This document shows positions 60,301 through 64,000 of a stretch of DNA of 64,000 nt, in pieces. The stretch comes from Acinetobacter brisouisimilis. Lineage in GTDB: Bacteria > Pseudomonadota > Gammaproteobacteria > Pseudomonadales > Moraxellaceae. The translations under genes were made by a program, and so were the position numbers. Position 1 is the first letter of the stretch; each line of letters begins with the position of its first letter. The stretch is taken from positions 2,102,484 through 2,166,483 of the forward strand of contig NZ_KB851219.1 of the NCBI RefSeq assembly GCF_000368265.1. The letters are read 5' to 3'. The notes under the pieces are model-generated. The model did not search any database. It was not told the origin of the DNA and worked only from the letters and a program-made list of their open reading frames with translations.

Positions 60301-61171
60301 TAAAATTATAACAAGTGCCACTATTACTGCCTACTTTACAAGCTGCTGTTGAGGTATAACCACCATTACCTAATGGGGAAGTCTGCGTTGCCGAATTCCA
60401 AGAACTACAGCCATTGTAGCTACTATTATATGTTTTACATGATTGGTAATATGTTTTATTGCTACTTACATAACTAAAATATATAGGTAAATTTGTTGCT
60501 GTATATGTTGGCAAAGTATTTGTACCCATCATATAAGCACCAACATCAGCATAAGCATGAGCTGTTGGGGTACCACCATTCGCTGTCAAATTTGATACAG
60601 CATTGAGTAATGTTTGCCTTTGGGTAATACCATTTACAGTTGCATCTAAACGTCTAGCAGGCACAACTATATACCCTGCATTACCATCTCCATTATAAGA
60701 AAATGTAGAGAGTCCAATCACTTTATCATCAGAAAGTGCTGTAATCGATTTTGATGTATTCCCATTTAATAAATCAAAAACACCATCTTTTAAGCGATCA
60801 ACGCGAGTATAGCATCGATAAGAGGAGCCATTTAAGGTACATTGATTTTTTACAGTTGTACTAGCACTACTTGCACTGACTGAACAATAATCACGACTAT
60901 AACCACCACTAGCTGTATCACTAGATATTGTACAACGTGATGATAAGCCATAGTCTGTCGCAATACTACTATCCCCCATACTCCCCGAGGTATCTAGCAT
61001 TAGCATTAGCGTAATCGTACCGTACTTTGCTGCCTGATAAATACTAATGTCACTCGCATAAACTGCTGGGCTAGAAAAACACATAAATAGAGAGAGTAAT
61101 GCTGCTCCCCCAGAGACCATGAATTTCCTAAGGTGACAATAATAATCTGATAATTTTTTTAGTTTTTTCAT
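57374..61171 (-). CDS. pilY1: PilY1/ComC-like pilus tip adhesin
   Basis: 1265 residues. Signal peptide (about residues 15-40), then a von Willebrand A-like domain with the MIDAS-type motif DTSGSMGDSS near residue 60, a long Ser/Thr/Asn-rich region, and a C-terminal beta-propeller (LFGSTQGLLHVVDAITG, VDRNSDGLIDHLYFGD with a calcium-loop DxNxDG..D). Size is typical for PilY1 (about 1160-1400). AAGGTGGTAATT precedes the ATG at 61171. In A. baylyi the homologue ComC is required for natural transformation. Confidence 0.93.
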   Translation of the reverse strand: MKKLKKLSDYYCHLRKFMVSGGAALLSLFMCFSSPAVYASDISIYQAAKYGTITLMLMLDTSGSMGDSSIATDYGLSSRCTISSDTASGGYSRDYCSVSASSASTTVKNQCTLNGSSYRCYTRVDRLKDGVFDLLNGNTSKSITALSDDKVIGLSTFSYNGDGNAGYIVVPARRLDATVNGITQRQTLLNAVSNLTANGGTPTAHAYADVGAYMMGTNTLPTYTATNLPIYFSYVSSNKTYYQSCKTYNSSYNGCSSWNSATQTSPLGNGGYTSTAACKVGSNSGTCYNFTGTLLGSNSYSGFPYSSVAWNSNQTAYTAPDSITSQLTSTSTTQCSGQGIYILTDGEPNNSGTSIAQPLMQNALGGSTSYGSALTCSGSLGGTYFQGGTSNAGWACIADFSQLLLNRNIDGSSSTVQKNPLGLSIKTAVVGFGAEFNGIPSYSTALSQQTNISNIDNATITSSYVADVKNAARWGVYGQGGWYLGANSSDVVNSVNSFINTLSTDIPPVTTGSATIPTDKLNPTAVQNYAYFSQFQPTPDKTYQLWQGNLKKYNVLNGYITDASGNSVVDSTGKIVTNTDLWTNSTSTSKAYGGVKGVLPLGANSSNTANRTLLIDRDSSGNTTGTTLNQIDVSYLNTTTDSARGYLLTLLGFAIDPNNLPASTSALISSGELRQIGAVMHSAPILLTSSGTITTNTDGSIGTSNRSDYALFGSTQGLLHVVDAITGTEKFAFVPNEMVTKQKNAFLQYQSTSGGTAALYYGVDAPWEVYSEYVPNADGSLTVGTGMGGATGKQMAYGGLRMGGRSYYALNLQNISSPSIAFHIDPGTSTTSKVWYNGSSTTYKELAFMGQSWSKPSIGWVRWNGSKRLVMFVGGGYDAGGTNGDGTFATDGSRTGYAGYEGTTYSQTNKIGAGMYMFDALTGQLLWWTGANATASNTTAGVQYTTAANMQYSVVSQIKTVDRNSDGLIDHLYFGDLGGQVWRVDLNNNAPAVSAFAKTPVRLLNLNNGQYSPRFYETPGFSTYNSSGTIFGVVSIGSGNLSSPLFDTASSSNSNYNNDAIYNIYDKDVARSDLYNYTTTTSGGTTSYSYSSSMNTHDLTLATSTASPTTSQLLPLTDTTRASNATIVAPYSTTGGWYYAFASSMIQDEKVLSAPLVINNDMYVTTFDGSKDGLSGTCGAGVKGNSFVTQFCMPYGQCSSSVYTSSSFINHTNIGAGIVAPSVGSTNSTGSTRTLVTASGNLSSNRKIYSTSLSLIPQRWYEASQ

Positions 61172-61181
61172 AATTACCACC

Positions 61182-61949
61182 TTATGAACTTGAAAGTGTT
61201 TGGGTTAAATTATATTCAGATACATGCGTTGTAAATGGAACATTTAACGCTGCAAGACACTGAGAAATACTTTGATTGGCATTTGCCGACGGCGTCACTC
61301 CGCTAGGCACGACAGGATTACTCATTTTTGTTGATAAACAGTTATCAATATCTGATGTAGAGGCTGATGAGAGCGTTGGCATTAATGAAATTGCATGCAC
61401 GATTGCTTTTTCAGGCTGAATTACTTTAGCAACATCAACATCTGTGCCCGCAAGACTACCAGAAAAAGGGGTTGAAGCTGAATTATTGACAAACTGAATC
61501 GATATTTGTGTAATTACAGCTCGACGACCACTAGTATAATAATTGTCAGAAGATGAAGATGAACAATAGCCTTGTGCCCCGATTGAAGTACCATCAGGAG
61601 CTGTCGCTCCATCTTGCCATTGCATAATGCTCGCATTTGTAAGCGTAAAAAAGTTACTTTGGGTTCCACGATAACAAAAAACCAGTTCTTTACCTTTATT
61701 ACTATCTGTATTGATATAACCGAACATTCCATCTGCAGCAAGTTGTCGATTTAAGCTATTTAAATCCTCTACCTTAAAAACTGCAGCATCAGAATTTTCT
61801 GTCAGTAGTTGTTGAGCCTGACTATTGGTTGCAATATTTAAAGATACCAAACTTTGTCGAATCGCCAATGTCCCAATAATCATGATCAAAAGTAATATCA
61901 CCAATACCACAATAAGTGTAGCTCCTTGTTGAGAACGCCGATTCATCAT
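61182..61949 (-). CDS. pilX: PilX/ComB-like minor pilin
   Basis: 255 residues. N-terminal RRSQQGATLIVVLVILLLIMI lacks Glu5 at the pilin +5 position (ATLIV instead of FTLIE) as is usual for PilX, followed by a long helix and a globular part with several cysteines. Starts 2 bases after the pilW stop. Needed in other species for the pilus tip complex with PilY1. Confidence 0.88.
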   Translation of the reverse strand: MMNRRSQQGATLIVVLVILLLIMIIGTLAIRQSLVSLNIATNSQAQQLLTENSDAAVFKVEDLNSLNRQLAADGMFGYINTDSNKGKELVFCYRGTQSNFFTLTNASIMQWQDGATAPDGTSIGAQGYCSSSSSDNYYTSGRRAVITQISIQFVNNSASTPFSGSLAGTDVDVAKVIQPEKAIVHAISLMPTLSSASTSDIDNCLSTKMSNPVVPSGVTPSANANQSISQCLAALNVPFTTHVSEYNLTQTLSSS

Positions 61950-61951
61950 GA

Positions 61952-62833
61952 TTAACGCCCTCCTAAAGCATTACGAATTGCAACAGTTTGTGTAATTATC
62001 TGACGTAAATTTTTGATTTGTGCATTTTTAATCGTGCTATTTAAAGTCACTGACTGATCTAAAAGAGTAAACGATTTAGCCAAGTTAATATTTGAATCTG
62101 CACCTACAGACTGATTAGAACGTGCCAAAATGCCCAACTTGACCCCCACAATCCGAGCAGTTGGTGCATTGGTTGTGTATTGCGCAATCGTCATGTCTTG
62201 AAAATTACCCGAGCTATTTTGAACGGTCAGCAAGACATGAAAATAATCCACACGCTTCATAACGATTTGACCATTATCATTATTAAAGGCATTCACATTA
62301 TTTGAACGCCCAGCAGCGCAAGCTAACGCTAATGCTGTTGCAGATGTTTCATTGCTATTGATATTAGCATCCTGACGCACAAAATAACGTTCAACTACAT
62401 AAACAGAAGCATCTGTCACTTGTGTTCCTTCACAATCAAATAAACCACTGTCAATTTGGGCTTGTGTCGGTAAATATTGAATAACCAGTTGATCACTACC
62501 GACATTCACATTCGATGTATTGCTAACCGCACTTTGACTGACAGTAGAAGATGCTACTCCTGCCAAGTTTGTCGTACCAAAAACAATGCCACCATTTGCA
62601 GAGCCTGCTGTCATGGTTGCTGTTACAGCATTTAAATTTGCCATCCGAATATCTTTTGTAATGTAGTTTAAGGCAAAATTAGCATTATCTTGAATATCAG
62701 ATGCGCCTTGTTGTAAGGCAAAACTTTTTTGCCCTGCAATAAAGAGCATGGTTGCTGCCGCAACAATAATTAAACCCAAAGCCAGTGATACCATGAGTTC
62801 AATAAGCGTAAACCCTCGTTGTGAATATTGCAT
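61952..62833 (-). CDS. pilW: PilW minor pilin
   Basis: 293 residues. QRGFTLIELMVSLALGLIIV at the N-terminus with the Glu5, then a long globular domain (about 250 residues) with Cys pair. The size fits PilW. Immediately after pilV with no gap and before pilX. Confidence 0.9.
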   Translation of the reverse strand: MQYSQRGFTLIELMVSLALGLIIVAAATMLFIAGQKSFALQQGASDIQDNANFALNYITKDIRMANLNAVTATMTAGSANGGIVFGTTNLAGVASSTVSQSAVSNTSNVNVGSDQLVIQYLPTQAQIDSGLFDCEGTQVTDASVYVVERYFVRQDANINSNETSATALALACAAGRSNNVNAFNNDNGQIVMKRVDYFHVLLTVQNSSGNFQDMTIAQYTTNAPTARIVGVKLGILARSNQSVGADSNINLAKSFTLLDQSVTLNSTIKNAQIKNLRQIITQTVAIRNALGGR

Positions 62834-63361
62834 TTAATATGCCTCCATCACAATACAGGTTGAAGTATCATTATAAGAAAAACCTGAACTTGTACTATTG
62901 GTACATGCGATATGCCCTGTTGTTGTCGCAGTTGTATCTACAGGGTCAGTTTTATTCCATGCGATATAAATGCACTGACGACCATTTGCTGTACCAGGAC
63001 AAGTGATCATATTCAAAGTCATACCTGCATTGGTTGCCTGTACATAAGCTTCATGAACATCAAATGCTGCTTTTGCTGTTGGCGTACAAAAACCACTATA
63101 ACAATTACTACCAGAAGCAGCCTGATTGGTTTGACTGGCTAATTGAGTTTGATATTGCGTTATAGCAGAATTATTAATCCGTATTTTTTCAGACAAGTCC
63201 CGTGCAATATTTATTGCCTGAATTCGATTAAACCCTTCAGAAGTCGCCTCTACAGCGCGTAATTGTAAAGCGACAAAGCCTAAAACTGCGATTGCCAAAA
63301 GCAGTAACGCTACTAGAACTTCAAGCAACCCGACCCCCTGCTGATATTTAACTCGCATTGC
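62834..63361 (-). CDS. pilV: PilV minor pilin
   Basis: 175 residues from the ATG at 63361, inside the 3' end of fimT. QQGVGLLEVLVALLLLAIAV is the PilV-type prepilin sequence with Glu5 (GLLEV). The globular part has Cys pairs near the end (CTNSTSSGFSYNDTSTC). Overlaps fimT by 14 bases, so translation is coupled. Confidence 0.88.
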   Translation of the reverse strand, partial: AMRVKYQQGVGLLEVLVALLLLAIAVLGFVALQLRAVEATSEGFNRIQAINIARDLSEKIRINNSAITQYQTQLASQTNQAASGSNCYSGFCTPTAKAAFDVHEAYVQATNAGMTLNMITCPGTANGRQCIYIAWNKTDPVDTTATTTGHIACTNSTSSGFSYNDTSTCIVMEAY

Positions 63362-63824
63362 AACTCCCCGTAACAAGATCGCCTTGTTGTACAACTCCCA
63401 TTCGGGAAAGGATTATTCTTTTTGAGTACTGTGCTTGTGCTTGTGCTTGATCACATAAGACCAATGTCATATCTGCACTTAATGGTGCTGTTGTTGTCGT
63501 TGGGTCTTGAACCATGCCATCTGCACGAAAAACGATTGTTGTTGTTGTTGAAATCAGTGCCGATTTTCCTGAAGCTGCCCAGTTGAGCGTACTGTCAGTA
63601 TCTGCAGCAGATGAATTTAAAACGACAGTGACAGCACTACGTTGCAAAGCAGCCTTAGATCGCGCTTTTCCTAAAGTAATCACTAAACTACGCGTGCTTG
63701 CATTCAAATTCTGTTTGAGCAACACATTGTTAAATGAGGGCACTGCAATGACTGCAATAATCGCTATAACCCCAATCGTGACCATAAGCTCAATCAGAGT
63801 AAAACCTCGAACTGAACGCATCAT
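63348..63824 (-). CDS. fimT: FimT/FimU-type minor pilin (GspH-like)
   Basis: 158 residues from the ATG at 63824 (AGGCTAATAAT upstream; 63821 is an alternative). VRGFTLIELMVTIGVIAIIAVIA at the N-terminus, then LNASTRSLVITLGKARSKAA and a GspH-like domain. First gene of the minor pilin/PilY1 operon. Whether it is the FimU or FimT paralogue is not decided; FimT binds DNA in some species. Confidence 0.88.
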   Translation of the reverse strand: MMRSVRGFTLIELMVTIGVIAIIAVIAVPSFNNVLLKQNLNASTRSLVITLGKARSKAALQRSAVTVVLNSSAADTDSTLNWAASGKSALISTTTTIVFRADGMVQDPTTTTAPLSADMTLVLCDQAQAQAQYSKRIILSRMGVVQQGDLVTGSCNAS

Positions 63825-63908
63825 ATTATTAGCCTGCACAGCATTTTCCCATTTAAAATCATAACTATTTTTATTACAAAAAAAATACAATCAAGATAAA
63901 AGGTCTAT

Positions 63909-63932
63909 AAAAGCAGATAAAATGTTATCTGC
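63909..63932 (-). terminator. Terminator of ispH
   Basis: GCAGATAA pairs perfectly with TTATCTGC around AATG, and a TTTT run follows on the minus strand. It separates ispH from fimT. Confidence 0.75.
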
Positions 63933-63949
63933 CTGAATTTTCTTTGCGG

Positions 63950-64000
63950 TTATGCCTGTATCACATGGATCCTTAATTCTTTAGGTAGGCTAAATGTTAC
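63950..64000 (-). CDS. ispH: IspH C-terminus (partial, cut by window end)
   Basis: Sixteen codons and a TAA read ...VTFSLPKELRIHVIQA. The E. coli IspH C-terminus contains IVFEVPKELRVDIREVD, a clear match around PKELR. IspH is the iron-sulfur enzyme that makes isoprenoid precursors (last step of the MEP pathway). ispH (lytB) also flanks the minor pilin cluster in Pseudomonas aeruginosa, which supports the call. Only the tail is present. Confidence 0.72.
   Translation of the reverse strand, partial: VTFSLPKELRIHVIQA

Overview
The window reads as a chromosomal stretch of an Acinetobacter species (Moraxellaceae, Gammaproteobacteria). The support is moderately AT-rich DNA with typical gamma-proteobacterial housekeeping proteins, a CraA-type MFS efflux pump, an Acinetobacter-like competence/type IV pilus minor-pilin cluster (fimT-pilV-pilW-pilX-pilY1 plus two ComE/ComF-like pilins) next to rpsP-rimM-trmD-rplS, and the HAD-rppH-ptsP order also known from Pseudomonas. 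The species cannot be fixed from sequence reading alone. No insertion sequence, prophage or CRISPR array was seen.

Layout. 0-5.5 kb: LysR regulator, a small membrane-anchored HExxH protein, HAD phosphatase, rppH, ptsP. 5.4-5.6 kb: a short minus-strand gene that looks like the ribosome-rescue factor ArfA, with a transcription terminator inside its reading frame. 5.8-13 kb: katG, a DCC/DoxX redox pair, a metallo-hydrolase, a LysR regulator, and a WYL regulator/GST pair. 12.9-18.6 kb: HAD phosphatase and rluC, divergent from rne, which has a long and highly structured leader. 18.7-26.4 kb: acyl-CoA synthetase, tRNA-Lys, a lipoprotein, PspC, HPP-CBS and glyQS. 26.4-29.1 kb: a visibly more AT-rich two-gene defence cassette of Gabija type (OLD-family nuclease plus a compact UvrD-like helicase), placed directly against the glyS terminator. 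29.3-39.6 kb: mostly accessory or hypothetical genes (exported proteins and lipoproteins, 2-hydroxyacid dehydrogenase, alpha/beta hydrolase, aldo/keto reductase, methyltransferase, membrane-anchored nuclease-like protein, orphan ParA, AI-2E-type transporter, sodC). 39.6-43.1 kb: FUSC protein and CraA-like pump. 43.5-47.5 kb: the pstSCAB phosphate operon behind a phased array of PhoB half-sites. 47.6-53.9 kb: nucleotidyltransferase, a D-2-hydroxyglutarate dehydrogenase-like flavoprotein divergent from serA, two exporters, truB. 54.1-56.3 kb: rplS, trmD, rimM, rpsP. 56.4-63.8 kb: the type IV pilus/competence cluster. 63.95 kb to the end: the C-terminal tail of ispH.

How the parts work together. 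PtsP and RppH belong to nitrogen-PTS signalling and RNA turnover, and RNase E and RluC to RNA metabolism. SerA and the flavoprotein probably form a redox-coupled pair in serine synthesis. PstSCAB imports phosphate under Pho control. The minor pilins and PilY1 form the tip and priming complex of the pilus used for twitching and DNA uptake. The strongest leads for unusual biology are the arfA-like gene with its internal terminator, the Gabija-like pair with a reduced helicase, the rne leader, and the unassigned metallopeptidase-like and alpha/beta-hydrolase proteins.
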